This document shows positions 25,553 to 36,053 of a DNA stretch of 64,000 bases, in pieces (within the stretch, counting starts at the first letter, position 1; each line of letters begins with the position of its first letter). The position numbers and the translations under genes are program-made. Location: the NCBI RefSeq assembly GCF_000265385.1, contig NC_018013.1, forward strand, positions 2,445,001 to 2,509,000, read 5' to 3'. This DNA comes from Aequorivita sublithincola DSM 14238 (GTDB lineage: Bacteria; Bacteroidota; Bacteroidia; Flavobacteriales; Flavobacteriaceae). A model generated the notes under the pieces. That model was given only the letters and a program-made list of their open reading frames with translations. It had not been told where the DNA came from and did no database searches.

Positions 25553-26953
25553 TTATAGAGAAGGATTTTTGTGTTGTTTAATTATTTCAACAACCTTTTT
25601 CATTTGATAAACAATCGGAAATAATTCCTCTATAATCATCAAAAATTCAGGTTCAGATTTCAGCGCGTTCTTTAGGTGGAATGCACCATTGTCGTTTTCT
25701 TTCAGCGAATAATAGAGTCCCGAGAGACGATATTCCACTTCGGCGTTTTCTGGATAAAATTCCAACGCTTGATTAAAGTTGTTTACAGCTGCTTCATATT
25801 CGCCCAAATTGATTAAAATATCTCCGCGAGTTAACCACGATTCTATTTCGTAATTACCTAATTCCAAGGCTTTTCTATAACCAACTTCGGCTTCCTCAAA
25901 AAGGTTTAATTTATTATTGATTTTAGCGTATCGCTTCCAGTAAGACACATTTTCAGCATCAATATTTATAGCTTTTTCTATATAATAAAGTGCTTTTTGG
26001 TGTTGTTTACTTTTAATGTAAAAATCGGTAATTGCAATCCAACCTTTGTCTAGCAAGGAATCTTCTTCCACACATTTGGTGTAAAATTGAAGCGCCATTT
26101 CTGCATTGCCAAGTTTTTCATAGCATTTCCCCATTCGCAGTAAGGCGTATGAAGTTGGATCGTCCAGCCCTAAAGTAAGTGAGTAGCTTTCAATGGCTTC
26201 TGTGGGTTGATTTAATTTCTCTAAAACTCTTCCTTTTTCAAGATATGCACCAATAAAACGGTCGTCGCTAATTATGGCAAAATCAAAAGCTGCTAGTGCT
26301 TTTTTGTAATCTTTTAGCTCGTAATACTGCTTGCCAACTTGATGCCAAGCGACTTCGCAATACGGGTTTTTGTTGAGAAAATCATTTAGATAATCTATCG
26401 CTGCTTCATATTCATCAAGATATTCGAAGCAGTAAATAATATTATACAACGCGGAATAATCTTCTTCATCTTCTTCCAAACACTTCATAAAACAGTCTTT
26501 GGCATTTATATAATCTTCCAAGAAAAGATATTCCATTCCTAGCAATGATAGTACATCAGCTTCATCATCAGTAATTTCTAAAGCTTGTTCTAGTAGAAGG
26601 ATTGCTTCCTTGTGCTTATCGCGTCGTGAAAAAATATTTGCTTTTTGAATGTAGATTTCTTCGTTGCTCTGTTCTAAAAGATACAGTTCGTCCAAAAGTT
26701 CGTCGGCGACGTCCAGTTGGTTTTCAAAAATGTACATTTCTATTTGGAAAAGCTTCAGGTTCGTAGATGTAGGATGTTGTTCCAAACCTAATTTGGTAGC
26801 TTTCTTGGCTAGTGCAATTTTACCATTTTCTAGGTAATGATGCACTATTTCTTCAAATTCGTCTGAATCGAAAAAGAGAACGTTGTTGGTTTTCAACATA
26901 GATTCGAATCTTTCCAGCGAGAAGTTATTTTGCTCGTTTGAACTTAATTGCAT
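25553..26953 (-). CDS. Tetratricopeptide repeat protein
   Basis: The 466-aa protein consists of about eleven TPR units from residue 60 on (for example EEDEEDYSALYNIIYCFEYLDEYEAAIDYLNDF, YLEKGRVLEKLNQPTEAIESY). There is no signal peptide, so it is probably cytosolic. TPR arrays mediate protein contacts; no partner can be named. I used MQLSSNEQ as start, two codons inside the longest frame. Single gene. Confidence 0.85.
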   Translation of the reverse strand: MQLSSNEQNNFSLERFESMLKTNNVLFFDSDEFEEIVHHYLENGKIALAKKATKLGLEQHPTSTNLKLFQIEMYIFENQLDVADELLDELYLLEQSNEEIYIQKANIFSRRDKHKEAILLLEQALEITDDEADVLSLLGMEYLFLEDYINAKDCFMKCLEEDEEDYSALYNIIYCFEYLDEYEAAIDYLNDFLNKNPYCEVAWHQVGKQYYELKDYKKALAAFDFAIISDDRFIGAYLEKGRVLEKLNQPTEAIESYSLTLGLDDPTSYALLRMGKCYEKLGNAEMALQFYTKCVEEDSLLDKGWIAITDFYIKSKQHQKALYYIEKAINIDAENVSYWKRYAKINNKLNLFEEAEVGYRKALELGNYEIESWLTRGDILINLGEYEAAVNNFNQALEFYPENAEVEYRLSGLYYSLKENDNGAFHLKNALKSEPEFLMIIEELFPIVYQMKKVVEIIKQHKNPSL

Positions 26954-27094
26954 ACGCACGGTTTAACGGTTTCTTCTATTTTAAAGATACTAATGTAAAA
27001 ACAAGTTCAATAGTTATGCCGCCTTTCTTGTTAACGGACTTATCAACATAAAGGTAGGCTGTAAAGAGTTAAAAACAAAGGTTTTGAAGTGATT

Positions 27095-28279
27095 TTATTG
27101 CTTTTGAATGCTATTTAAAACATCTGTCAGTATTTTGCAACCTTCTTCAATTTCGTCATTACTAATGGTTAATGGCGGTGTAATACGAATAGCGCGACCT
27201 TCAAAAAGAAGCCAAAAAAGTATCAATCCTCGGTCTTTACAGGCGAGAATTACTTCGGAAGTAATCTCTGGATTTTCCATCATTGCAGCCAGCATCAAGC
27301 CTCTGCCGCGAACTTCTTTTATTAATGGATGCCTTAGAAGTCTTCTGAAAAGTTTTTCCTTTTGAAGTGTTTGTGCAATAATGTCAGTCTCTGTTAATTC
27401 CTGAAGCGTTGCCAAAGCCGCTGCTGCAATCACTGGATTTCCACCGAAAGTAGTGATATGTCCCAGTTTTGGATTATCCTGAAGCAAGGCCATAACTTCG
27501 TGTGAAGCTGTGAAAGCACCAATTGGCAGACCGCCGCCCATTCCTTTGCCCACTACTAAAATATCTGGAAGGATTCCGAAATGTTCAAAGGCGAAAAGTT
27601 TTCCAGTACGCCCAAAACCTGGCTGAATTTCATCTAAAATTAAAAGCGTTCCAGTTTCATCGCAGCGCTGACGCACTTTTTTTAAATAATCATTTTCAGG
27701 CTGAATAAAGCCTGCGCCACCTTGAATGGTTTCCAAAATAATCGCAGCCGTTTCTGAAGTTATTTTTTGAAGATCTTCTTCACTATTAAAGTTTAAAGGG
27801 AAACAATCAGGAACCAAAGGCTTGAAGGCATTTTTTCTTTCTTCGTTACCCATAACGCTCATGGAACCCATTGTGTTTCCGTGGTAAGCGTGGTTTGCGT
27901 AGAGAATTCTGCTGCGTCCCGTTGCGCGACGAGCCAATTTTAAAGCGCCTTCAATGGCTTCTGTACCACTGTTTACGAGATAAGTTGTGTTTAAGTTCTT
28001 CGGAAGATTTTCAGCAATTAATTTTGCAAGTGCTACAGGTTGATCCTGAATATATTCGCCATAAACCATGACGTGTAAATACTTTTCCGCTTGATTTTTT
28101 ATAGCTGAAACCACTCGCGGATGGCAATGCCCAAGTGTGCAAGCAGAAACTCCTGCAACAAAATCGAGATGTTTTTTTCCTGAAGTGTCGTAAATATAGC
28201 TTCCGCTGGCGTGTGAAATTTCTAAAGCCAATGGGTGCGGCGTTGTTTGTGCTTGATATTTGAAGAAATCCTCAGTCAT
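27095..28279 (-). CDS. Class III aminotransferase, acetylornithine aminotransferase-like
   Basis: The 394-aa PLP enzyme has the class III pattern: YIYDTSGKKHLDFVAGVSACTLGH, NSGTEAIEGALKLARRATGR, LILDEIQPGFGRTGKLFAFEH and the Schiff-base lysine in VGKGMGGGLPIGAF. It resembles acetylornithine/succinyldiaminopimelate aminotransferases, but it stands outside an arg cluster, so another omega-amino substrate is possible. Its ATG overlaps the stop codon of the OstA-like gene by one base. Confidence 0.88.
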   Translation of the reverse strand: MTEDFFKYQAQTTPHPLALEISHASGSYIYDTSGKKHLDFVAGVSACTLGHCHPRVVSAIKNQAEKYLHVMVYGEYIQDQPVALAKLIAENLPKNLNTTYLVNSGTEAIEGALKLARRATGRSRILYANHAYHGNTMGSMSVMGNEERKNAFKPLVPDCFPLNFNSEEDLQKITSETAAIILETIQGGAGFIQPENDYLKKVRQRCDETGTLLILDEIQPGFGRTGKLFAFEHFGILPDILVVGKGMGGGLPIGAFTASHEVMALLQDNPKLGHITTFGGNPVIAAAALATLQELTETDIIAQTLQKEKLFRRLLRHPLIKEVRGRGLMLAAMMENPEITSEVILACKDRGLILFWLLFEGRAIRITPPLTISNDEIEEGCKILTDVLNSIQKQ

Positions 28280-30030
28280 TAGTTTCCAGTTTGAATGGAA
28301 TCATTCATTTTCTGCTGAATGGAATCCTGCTTCGCCTCACTCTCCAAAGTTTCCGGTTTTGGGTCGTCCGGTCGGTTTTGTAAATCTTTCGGACTTAGTT
28401 TGGATTCCTTCGGTAGCTGAACTTTATCTTCAGGAATATCTTCAAAAAATTCGCCTTCGTCTTTTGGCAGAGGAATTCCTGTTATTTTTGGAAGTACTGG
28501 CGCGGGTTTTCCTTTAAATAAATCTTCAACTGAATACAATCGTTCCTCACCACGCCATTGAAATCCTGGAAGAATCCGTGCGTTTTCAGGTAACATTGAA
28601 GGAGGATATACTTTTCCATCAGCCTTTTTTATAAAACGAATTCCTGTGATTTGCTGTTCTTCCAAATACATTTGGATGGAACTGGAAACTGTATTGTTTA
28701 TGCCGACCAACTCATCCTTATCATTTCGAGAATAATAAATTACTTGGGCGTTTTTATTGATGTTTACGGTGTCCAATTCATTATTGGTGAAAAGTCCAAT
28801 GAGCCGTTCGCCCTTTACTTGGTTGAAACCTATACTATCTTTTTGGACCAAAAAAGCGTTGTTGAAAACCTTTAAAGTATCGAGTTTGTCTGTGATTGTG
28901 TCTGAAAGAAGATGAATGGTATCGCCAATCATTTGGCTTTCACCGCTCCAAAGTACAGGATTTCGTATGAGTTTTGTGATGCCTCGTTTTTGATTTATAT
29001 ATATTGAGTCACATTTTCCGCTTGTTGGTTCATCACCCACTTTTCCTGGTTTGAAGAGTCTTGCTCGATAAAATCCTTTTACAATTCTGTTTTCCGGTTT
29101 TCCGGTTACTCTGAGCGTATCGGCGTGAACGTAAATAGAATCGCCATCGCGAACGGTAATGGCAACGGCTCGTTTCGTAATAAAAACAGAATCTTTTGCA
29201 CGGTAAACTTCAGCATAATGACCACGAATTACACTTTTATTAATAGTGTCCAAAACCCGAATATTGTTGGTGGCAGAGGCGAAGCTTTTGTTTCTATCAA
29301 AATAAATACTGTCGCCGTAAAGCGTTCGATTTTCGTAATCTACTTTTGAATTTTTCACGAAATAACCAGTATCGCCACGCGTATCGTAATAGCCTCGTTC
29401 GCAGTAAACCGTGCTGGTTTCGCTTACAATAGTTGAAGGGCCATAAAGATATGCCGCGCCAGTATCTGAATAAAAATCTAGTTGGTTGCTGTTGACAGTA
29501 TATTTTGGATTGACGATTTTTACGTCTGAAAGAAACTGATATTTTTTACTTTCGACGAAATATCTGCCCGAACGACTGGTCAAAACACTCGCCGTGTCGC
29601 GAACGGTGCCGCCAGTTCTGTAATAAGCTTGCTGTTTTATTCTGTCGAAGTAGAGGGTGTCTGTTTGAAGCGTGGTTTTTGGTTCAGTTAAAACTACGTC
29701 GCCACTGGCAAAGGCGAATTGAGTGTTACCATTATATTCAGCGTATTTGCTGTTCATAGTCATGGTATCGCCTTGAGAAATCTTCACCATACCGTAAGCC
29801 TTGACAAAGTTACTTTTCAAGTAAACAAAAGCTTGGTCGCACCACATTTCCACACCTTCGTGAACAATGTAAACCTGCCCTGTATCGTCTTTAGTATAAA
29901 TTGCTGCATCGGGAAATTCGGGACGCAATTCAAGATAACCAGATTGAATATCAACCTTTTGTTTTTCCTGTGCGGAAAGATTTATTCCGAAGAAAAGAAA
30001 AAGTAGAATATATGCTGATATTGCTTTCAA
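28279..30030 (-). CDS. OstA-like protein (LPS transport-related)
   Basis: The 583-aa protein starts with a signal peptide (MKAISAYILLFLFFGINLSAQEK) and continues with the OstA/LptA-like N-terminal beta-jellyroll repeats (VYIVHEGVEMWCDQAFVYLKSNFVKAYGMVKISQGDTM). Long Tyr/Asp-rich repeats fit the extended OstA-like_N family found in Bacteroidota. It probably acts in the periplasm in LPS transport. The C-terminus is Pro/Glu-rich and likely disordered. It is translationally coupled to the aminotransferase. Confidence 0.85.
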   Translation of the reverse strand: MKAISAYILLFLFFGINLSAQEKQKVDIQSGYLELRPEFPDAAIYTKDDTGQVYIVHEGVEMWCDQAFVYLKSNFVKAYGMVKISQGDTMTMNSKYAEYNGNTQFAFASGDVVLTEPKTTLQTDTLYFDRIKQQAYYRTGGTVRDTASVLTSRSGRYFVESKKYQFLSDVKIVNPKYTVNSNQLDFYSDTGAAYLYGPSTIVSETSTVYCERGYYDTRGDTGYFVKNSKVDYENRTLYGDSIYFDRNKSFASATNNIRVLDTINKSVIRGHYAEVYRAKDSVFITKRAVAITVRDGDSIYVHADTLRVTGKPENRIVKGFYRARLFKPGKVGDEPTSGKCDSIYINQKRGITKLIRNPVLWSGESQMIGDTIHLLSDTITDKLDTLKVFNNAFLVQKDSIGFNQVKGERLIGLFTNNELDTVNINKNAQVIYYSRNDKDELVGINNTVSSSIQMYLEEQQITGIRFIKKADGKVYPPSMLPENARILPGFQWRGEERLYSVEDLFKGKPAPVLPKITGIPLPKDEGEFFEDIPEDKVQLPKESKLSPKDLQNRPDDPKPETLESEAKQDSIQQKMNDSIQTGN

Positions 30031-30148
30031 ATGCTAAATTAACTTTTATTAATCTTCAAGATGTTTTCAAATAGCTACGAGTTCTTTTCCATTGGAGAAC
30101 CAGCGAAAATCTGGCATGACCCTAATCCAAATTCCTATTGTCTAATCC

Positions 30149-31423
30149 CTATTTTCTGTGAATAGTCTGCTTTCTATCTGGTCCTACAGAAACAATTTTG
30201 ATTGGCACATCAAGTTCTTTTTCAAGATACTCAATGTAATCATTCAGTGCTTGTGGCAGTTGAGAAGCTTCGCTCATTTTGGTTAAATCTGCTTTCCAGC
30301 CTTTCATTTCGGTGTAGATTGGTGTTACGTTTTCAGCTTCAATGTTGTAAGGAAAATGTTGAATTGTATCACCCTTGTAATTGTAAGCGGTGCAAATTTT
30401 TAGCTTTTCAAAACCGCTCAAAACATCGGCTTTCATCATAATAAGTTGTGTAACTCCGTTTACTTGAACGGCATAGCGCAAAGCTACTAAATCCAACCAA
30501 CCGCAACGTCTTGGACGACCTGTAACGGCGCCAAATTCGTTACCTATTCTCGCCATGTTTTCGCCTACTTCATCAAAAAGTTCGGTAGGGAAGGGGCCAC
30601 TTCCAACTCGGGTTGTGTATGCTTTGAAAATTCCGAAGACATCTTTAACCTTGTTTGGCGGAACACCTAAACCTGTGCAAGCTCCTGCTGCTGTTGTGTT
30701 TGACGATGTTACAAAAGGATAAGTTCCAAAATCAATATCTAGTAAGGAACCTTGTGCGCCTTCAGCTAAAATGGTTTTTCCTTCCTTTTGAGCTTGGTGC
30801 AAATATTCTTCGCTATCAATAAAAGTTAGGGTTTTCAATGTTTCAACTGCTGCGAAAAATTCAGCTTCAAGATCTGCTAAATCATATTGAACATCTACAT
30901 TATAAAAAGATATCATCGCTTCGTGCTTGTCTGCCAAAGCCCGATATTTATCTTGCCAATTTTCCAGTTCTAAATCGCCGATACGAATTCCGTTACGACC
31001 AGTCTTGTCCATATACGTTGGTCCAATCCCTTTTAGAGTAGAACCAATTTTCGCTTTTCCTTTAGAAGCTTCTGAGGCTGCATCCAGCAAACGGTGCGTT
31101 GGTAAAATAACGTGTGCTTTTCTGGAAACGATTAGATTTTTCTTGAAATCAATATTGAATTTTTCCAAGGCTTCCAATTCTTTTACGAAGACAACTGGGT
31201 CAATAACAACGCCGTTTCCGATGACATTCACAGAATTTTTGTGAAAAATCCCAGATGGTATGGTACGCAAAACGTGTTTTATTCCGTCAAATTCCAAAGT
31301 GTGACCAGCGTTTGGCCCGCCTTGAAAACGTGCAATTATATCATAGTTTTTTGTAAGGACGTCAACGATTTTTCCTTTGCCTTCGTCGCCCCATTGTAGT
31401 CCAAGTAGTAAGTCTACTGCCAT
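30149..31423 (-). CDS. purA: Adenylosuccinate synthetase
   Basis: The 424-aa GTP-dependent enzyme joins IMP and aspartate in AMP synthesis. The signatures LGLQWGDEGKGKIVD (residues 7-21), FQGGPNAGHTLEFDG, and SVGPDRKQTIHRK at the C-terminus are present. It follows fur with a 6-bp gap, so purA is probably co-transcribed with the regulator, a common Bacteroidota arrangement. Confidence 0.96.
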   Translation of the reverse strand: MAVDLLLGLQWGDEGKGKIVDVLTKNYDIIARFQGGPNAGHTLEFDGIKHVLRTIPSGIFHKNSVNVIGNGVVIDPVVFVKELEALEKFNIDFKKNLIVSRKAHVILPTHRLLDAASEASKGKAKIGSTLKGIGPTYMDKTGRNGIRIGDLELENWQDKYRALADKHEAMISFYNVDVQYDLADLEAEFFAAVETLKTLTFIDSEEYLHQAQKEGKTILAEGAQGSLLDIDFGTYPFVTSSNTTAAGACTGLGVPPNKVKDVFGIFKAYTTRVGSGPFPTELFDEVGENMARIGNEFGAVTGRPRRCGWLDLVALRYAVQVNGVTQLIMMKADVLSGFEKLKICTAYNYKGDTIQHFPYNIEAENVTPIYTEMKGWKADLTKMSEASQLPQALNDYIEYLEKELDVPIKIVSVGPDRKQTIHRK

Positions 31424-31429
31424 AATTTG

Positions 31430-31900
31430 TTAGGAATTGTCCGCATCAGATTTTGCGGAGGTTTTTTTATTTCCGTAGAAATAAAGTGAATGATTGGTTA
31501 TTTCAATATCGAAAACTTCTTCGATTGTTTTTTTTATGCTTTGAATTCGCGGATCGCAAAACTCAATCACTTCACCGTCTGCAAGGATTACGTGATCGTG
31601 GTTGCGGTCAAAATATGACTTTTCGTAATGCGCTTGGTTTTGGCCAAATTGATGTTTGCGCACTAAGCCACATTCCAAGAGTAGTTCAATAGTATTGTAG
31701 AGCGTTGCACGGCTAACGCGATAGTTTTTATTCTTCATATTTATGTACAACGATTCAATATCAAAATGATCGTCGTGGTCATAAATTTCTTGAAGAATAG
31801 CAAAGCGTTCCGGCGTTTTACGGTGTCCTTTTTCCTCAAGAAAACCGGTAAAAACGTTCTTTACAATTGCCTGATTATTTAAATCTGTTTTTGAACTCAT
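31430..31900 (-). CDS. Fur/PerR-family transcriptional regulator
   Basis: The 156-aa protein has a Fur winged helix ([52 protein letters not shown]) and the metal site segment [23 protein letters not shown]. Only one Cys of the usual structural Cys4 site is visible, as in Fur proteins lacking the Zn-Cys4 site. It senses metal or peroxide; which one cannot be told here. An exact TAnnTTTG box (31911-31918) lies 10 nt before the start codon. Confidence 0.9.
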   Translation of the reverse strand: MSSKTDLNNQAIVKNVFTGFLEEKGHRKTPERFAILQEIYDHDDHFDIESLYINMKNKNYRVSRATLYNTIELLLECGLVRKHQFGQNQAHYEKSYFDRNHDHVILADGEVIEFCDPRIQSIKKTIEEVFDIEITNHSLYFYGNKKTSAKSDADNS

Positions 31901-31910
31901 AATAAGTTTG

Positions 31911-31918
31911 CAAAGTTA
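31911..31918 (-). promoter_or_regulatory. TAACTTTG -7 box of the fur-purA operon
   Basis: The minus strand reads TAACTTTG, an exact TAnnTTTG match ending 10 nt before the fur ATG. A leaderless or very short leader is implied. Confidence 0.5.
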
Positions 31919-32037
31919 CTCAAATTTTGGAGGTGGCATTGGGGAAAGTCTACAAAATGAACCTTTCCAGATTAGCATTGAAACAAAAGGTCTTAAACTT
32001 TGGCGCTTACATCATCTGTCCTCAGTCATCCGTCTAT

Positions 32038-34242
32038 TTAAACCCGTGTTACCTTATCAATTCCATTAATTTTCTTAATATTCTCCATCAAATTGGTTAA
32101 GATGGCTTTGTTTTTAACTACCACAACTATTTTTCCAGTGAAAACCCCGTCATTACTATCAAAGTGAACGCTTTTCATATCTATATGAAGGTTGCTGGAG
32201 ATTACTTTGGTCACTTCATTTACCAAGCCGATGGTGTCTATTCCGCTAATGGTTAAATCTGCCTTAAACTCTCGTTGTGTACTGTCAATCCATTTTGCGG
32301 GCATAATCCGATAGCTGTAATTTGCTTGAAGTTGTACGGCATTCGGGCAGTTTGATTTATGAACTTTTATACCTTCAGTTACGGTTACAAAGCCGAAAAC
32401 ATCGTCGCCCGGAATAGGATTGCAGCAGTTCGCCATTTTGTAATCCAGCTTGTCTTCGTTTTTACCGAAAACGAGTTGGTCAAATTTTTCAGTTATTTCT
32501 TCTTTGTGAACATCTTCCGGTTTATCTGGTTTTCTAATTCTGTTTTTGAAGAAGCTAATAAAGGCATTGCTTCGCGAAGAGGCGAATTCCTTGAGTTTTT
32601 GGTTATCTATAATTCCTGCGCCAACGCGATAATACAAATCTAAACTCGTTTTTACTTTGAAGAAAACAACCAATTGATTGATGGTGTTTTCGTCTAAGTT
32701 TAATTTTAATGATTTTAATTTTCGCTGCAGAATTTCTTTTCCTTCTTCCGCAAGTTGTTTCTTTTCGTCTTTTAATGACGATTTAATTTTGGAGCGAGCG
32801 CGTCCTGTTGTTGCGTAATTAAGCCAGTTTGCTGTAGGTTTAGCGTTTTCTGAAGTAATTATTTCTACTTGATCTCCACTTTTTATCTCGTGGCTCAATG
32901 GAACAAGTTTTCCGTTTACTTTAGTTCCACGAGTGTGCATCCCGATTTCGGTATGAACGTGAAAGGCGAAATCTAAAGCCGTTGCGCCTTTTGGGAGTGA
33001 ATATAAATCTCCTTTTGGAGTGAAAACGAAGATTTCCTTGGCGTAAAGATTCAGTTTGAATTCTTCCACAAAATCTACAGCACTTATTTCTGAATTTTCC
33101 AGCGTGTCTTGTAGTTTGTCCAACCAATTTTCGAGTCCGCCGTCGTCTTTTTCTTTGTTTTTGTATTTGTAATGAGCAGCGAAACCTTTTTCAGCAATTT
33201 CGTTCATCCGTTCGCTACGGATTTGTACTTCCACCCAGCGTCCTTTCGGTCCCATAACTGTAATGTGCAAGGCTTCGTAACCTGTGGATTTTGGTGAAGA
33301 AATCCAGTCGCGTAACCTGATTGGGTTTGGACGAAAATGATCTGTTACAATGGAATAAATTTTCCAAGCGAAGAATTTTTCGTTTTCTGGTGGGCTTTTA
33401 TAAATAATCCGAACGGCGAATTTGTCATAAACTTCCTCAAAGCCTACGTTTTGCGCCAACATTTTTCTTCGGATGGAAAAAATAGATTTTGGTCGACCTT
33501 TTATTTCGTATTGCAATTCTTCAGAGTCTAAGGAATCTTTTATAACTTTTGTGAAAGCGTCTATATAAGCATCTTGTTCTTCTTTACTTTCTTTAATTCG
33601 GCTTAAAATATCTGCGTAAACTTCTGGTTCGGTAAATTTTAAACCTAAATCCTCAAGTTCAGATTTTATGTTGTAAAGCCCAATGCGGTGGGCGAGGGGA
33701 GCGTAAATATAAAGCGTTTCCGAAGCTATTTTCCGCTGTTTGTCTGGCGGCATGCTGTCCATGGTTTGCATGTTGTGAAGACGATCTGCAATTTTTATGA
33801 TGATAACGCGAATGTCTTCATTTAGCGTAAGCAGCATTTTCCGAAAGTTTTCGGCTTGCATAGAAACATCTTCAGACATGGAAATGTGTGCAATCTTTGT
33901 AAGGCCGTCCACAATGCGCATTACGGCGGTGCCGAACATGCGTTCAATATCATCTAAAGAATAGGTTGTGTCTTCCACAACATCGTGCAAAAGTGCGGCG
34001 GCGATGCTGGTGGCGTCTAAACCGATTTCGGCAGCGACAATTTTTGCAACCGCAATTGGGTGAAAAATATAGGCCTCGCCACTTTTGCGGCGCTGGTCTT
34101 TATGAGCATCCACGGCAAGGTCAAAAGCGCTGCGAATCAGTTTTTTATCTTCTTTAGAAAGAGTTCTGTAACTAATCTTTAGCAACTGTTTGTACTGCTT
34201 AGCGAGCTCCTTTTTTTCTTCTTCTATCGCGGCTTCTGTCAT
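32038..34242 (-). CDS. Bifunctional (p)ppGpp synthetase/hydrolase, RelA/SpoT family
   Basis: The 734-aa protein (start MTEAAIEEEKKELAKQYKQL) has the intact HD hydrolase domain (HPIAVAKIVAAEIGLDATSIAAALLHDVVEDT), the synthetase domain (GRPKSIFSIRRKMLAQNV, DKFAVRIIY, KSTGYEALHITVMGPKGRWVEVQIR), TGS (FVFTPKGDLYSLPKGATALDFAFHVHTEIG) and a C-terminal ACT domain. An intact HD site suggests the bifunctional SpoT/Rel type, balancing the alarmone. It controls the stringent response in the cytosol. Confidence 0.94.
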   Translation of the reverse strand: MTEAAIEEEKKELAKQYKQLLKISYRTLSKEDKKLIRSAFDLAVDAHKDQRRKSGEAYIFHPIAVAKIVAAEIGLDATSIAAALLHDVVEDTTYSLDDIERMFGTAVMRIVDGLTKIAHISMSEDVSMQAENFRKMLLTLNEDIRVIIIKIADRLHNMQTMDSMPPDKQRKIASETLYIYAPLAHRIGLYNIKSELEDLGLKFTEPEVYADILSRIKESKEEQDAYIDAFTKVIKDSLDSEELQYEIKGRPKSIFSIRRKMLAQNVGFEEVYDKFAVRIIYKSPPENEKFFAWKIYSIVTDHFRPNPIRLRDWISSPKSTGYEALHITVMGPKGRWVEVQIRSERMNEIAEKGFAAHYKYKNKEKDDGGLENWLDKLQDTLENSEISAVDFVEEFKLNLYAKEIFVFTPKGDLYSLPKGATALDFAFHVHTEIGMHTRGTKVNGKLVPLSHEIKSGDQVEIITSENAKPTANWLNYATTGRARSKIKSSLKDEKKQLAEEGKEILQRKLKSLKLNLDENTINQLVVFFKVKTSLDLYYRVGAGIIDNQKLKEFASSRSNAFISFFKNRIRKPDKPEDVHKEEITEKFDQLVFGKNEDKLDYKMANCCNPIPGDDVFGFVTVTEGIKVHKSNCPNAVQLQANYSYRIMPAKWIDSTQREFKADLTISGIDTIGLVNEVTKVISSNLHIDMKSVHFDSNDGVFTGKIVVVVKNKAILTNLMENIKKINGIDKVTRV

Positions 34243-34278
34243 AAACCTAAAAGTACTTATAAGTAATTTAATTGGCAA

Positions 34279-34604
34279 GAAAAATAAGTGTGGAGGCTTA
34301 GGTTCGGATTGGTGTATTTTGTAAAAAACAAATTGGCTTAGTAGATTTATTCGCCAAGAAAGCTATGGGTTATGTTTTCTAAAGAAGTTGCTTGATTTTT
34401 AAAATCATTCTTAATCTTGAATCGAGTTTTTCTAATGGATTAAATTGTTCAATTACCATTCTCTTTAATTATTTCAATTTATCGATTTTCATCTTTATCA
34501 ATAGAGATTTCATTCTCGCTTTATTCTTCAAATCGTATGTCTCCGCATTATTGGTAGTTTCAAACTTGTAAAACTAAATATTATAAAGTATTGGTCAGTA
34601 TTTA
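34279..34604. other. Intergenic region, nothing recognised
   Basis: This AT-rich stretch of about 325 bp lies between the relA/spoT gene and the first exported protein gene. I see no open frame of note, no array-type palindrome and no clear terminator. It may be the chromosomal border of the array or simply the 3' region of the next gene. Confidence 0.4.
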
Positions 34605-35555
34605 TTACTTTTTAATGATTTTGTAAGTCTTAGTGTTATCTAAAACAAGGATATAAATTCCAGAAGCCAAATTAGAAATATTTAGCGTAGTATCTCCTAA
34701 GGTATTTATATCATATTCCATTAATGTTTTTCCCGCTACAGAAACAATTTTAATTAATTGAGGTCTCCATGCTTCGTTCCATTTAATAGTAATGTTACCA
34801 TTGGTTGGATTAGGATATAGAGTGGTATTTGAGTAATTATTATTTTCAACCCCTACTACATCTTCAAACTGCCAAATATTTAAAGTTAAATCGTATCCTG
34901 TAGGGTCATATACATCTAGCTCGTCGCGGATAAATGGAAAAAAATCATTCTCACCTAGAAAAGCCTCCGTTATTTCAGCAAAGTATTCTTTTTCATTTGT
35001 GGCGGCATAGGCTTCTCTATAATAGTAAACTCCATTGCCAGCGTTATAGAGAACAGAATTATACAAACCATTTTGCTTTGCACTTTGGAATGCTTGAATA
35101 ATGGGCGCATACGAAAAGCCTAAAACCCTATCGTGATAAGCATGTGCAAATTCGTGCATTACCATAAAAGGTTGGTTTAATGCACTCCAATTTATGAAAT
35201 TATTGATGTTGGAAATTTCAATAGACTTCCATTTTTCAATATTATATCCATTGTCAATTAGCCATTGTAAATAAGGATGATAGGCAGATGCGCCGTTTGT
35301 GGTGTTCCAATCCACGAATATTTTTACTAATTTTAATTCATCTACAATGTCTTTTTTTAATTCAAGGTTAATAATCTCAGTTAATTTTGAGGTTAACAGC
35401 ACAATAGCTTCATTTGTTTTTTGCGGATGGTTATTTAATGCGTCCTGCTCTATATAAACCTCAAAACCTTCAATACTCCGATACTCATACCCGTTAATTT
35501 GTGCAAAAATTAAACTAGGAATGATCAGTTGTAAAAAAAATAATATTTTTTTCAT
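34605..35555 (-). CDS. Exported zincin-like metallopeptidase with T9SS sorting domain
   Basis: The 316-aa protein has a signal peptide (MKKILFFLQLIIPSLIFAQ), a metalloprotease core with HEFAH (in MVMHEFAHAYHDRVLGF, about residues 137-153) and EKEYFAEITEAFLG about 45 residues later, giving a plausible third Glu ligand. A type IX sorting domain (YPNPTNGNITIKW ... LNISNLASGIYILVLDNTKTYKIIKK) closes it. It is likely secreted or surface-attached. It sits outermost at the left edge of the array; whether it is a cassette is unclear because no palindrome is seen at its 3' side. Confidence 0.8.
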   Translation of the reverse strand: MKKILFFLQLIIPSLIFAQINGYEYRSIEGFEVYIEQDALNNHPQKTNEAIVLLTSKLTEIINLELKKDIVDELKLVKIFVDWNTTNGASAYHPYLQWLIDNGYNIEKWKSIEISNINNFINWSALNQPFMVMHEFAHAYHDRVLGFSYAPIIQAFQSAKQNGLYNSVLYNAGNGVYYYREAYAATNEKEYFAEITEAFLGENDFFPFIRDELDVYDPTGYDLTLNIWQFEDVVGVENNNYSNTTLYPNPTNGNITIKWNEAWRPQLIKIVSVAGKTLMEYDINTLGDTTLNISNLASGIYILVLDNTKTYKIIKK

Positions 35556-35631
35556 TTTATATTTTTTATGATACCACGATTTTCACGAATTTGTAAAAGA
35601 TCGTGGTTTTATATTAAAAGTGATTTTTTAC

Positions 35632-36048
35632 GTAACGGTTAGTATTAGAAACGTAGCGCGTTAAAAGACGTTACTTTTCGGTTAAATACTGAGCCAAATT
35701 TTTATATTTTTCTAATTATTTTTTCTTTTCCCGATTAGCCCACCGAAGGAATACAACCACCAAAATATAAAATAAAAACGCAGTGGTAAATTTAAAAATT
35801 TGGCGACCTTGAAAAAATGCCCGAACCTTCGTGTTAGCAACAACTCGCACTATGTTTTATATACATGAAAAGTAGCGCTGAAAATAAGCGATAACTTTTC
35901 GGATGAAACACAAGCCGAATTTCTAAATTTTACTAATTATTTTATTTTTGGGAATTTATCAAATTTAAAAATTTGGCGACTTCCCAAAAATGCCCGAACC
36001 TTTGTGTTAGCAATGACTTGCGCTATTTTTTATATATTTTTGGCAAAT
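35632..36048. repeat. Two fused attC-like palindromes (A1 and A2), no gene between
   Basis: A1 (about 35632-35866) runs from GTAACGGTTAGTATTAG to TTTTATATACA. A2 (about 35861-36048) runs from GAAAAGTAGCGCTG to GCGCTATTTTTTATATA-TTTTTGGCAAATG. Both contain AAATTTAAAAATTTGGCGAC and TGCCCGAACCTT-GTGTTAGCAA. They are joined directly, which suggests a cassette lost by deletion. A2 belongs to the 608-aa gene unit; its GTTGGC box is degenerate (TTTGGC). Confidence 0.75.
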
Positions 36049-36053
36049 GTTAT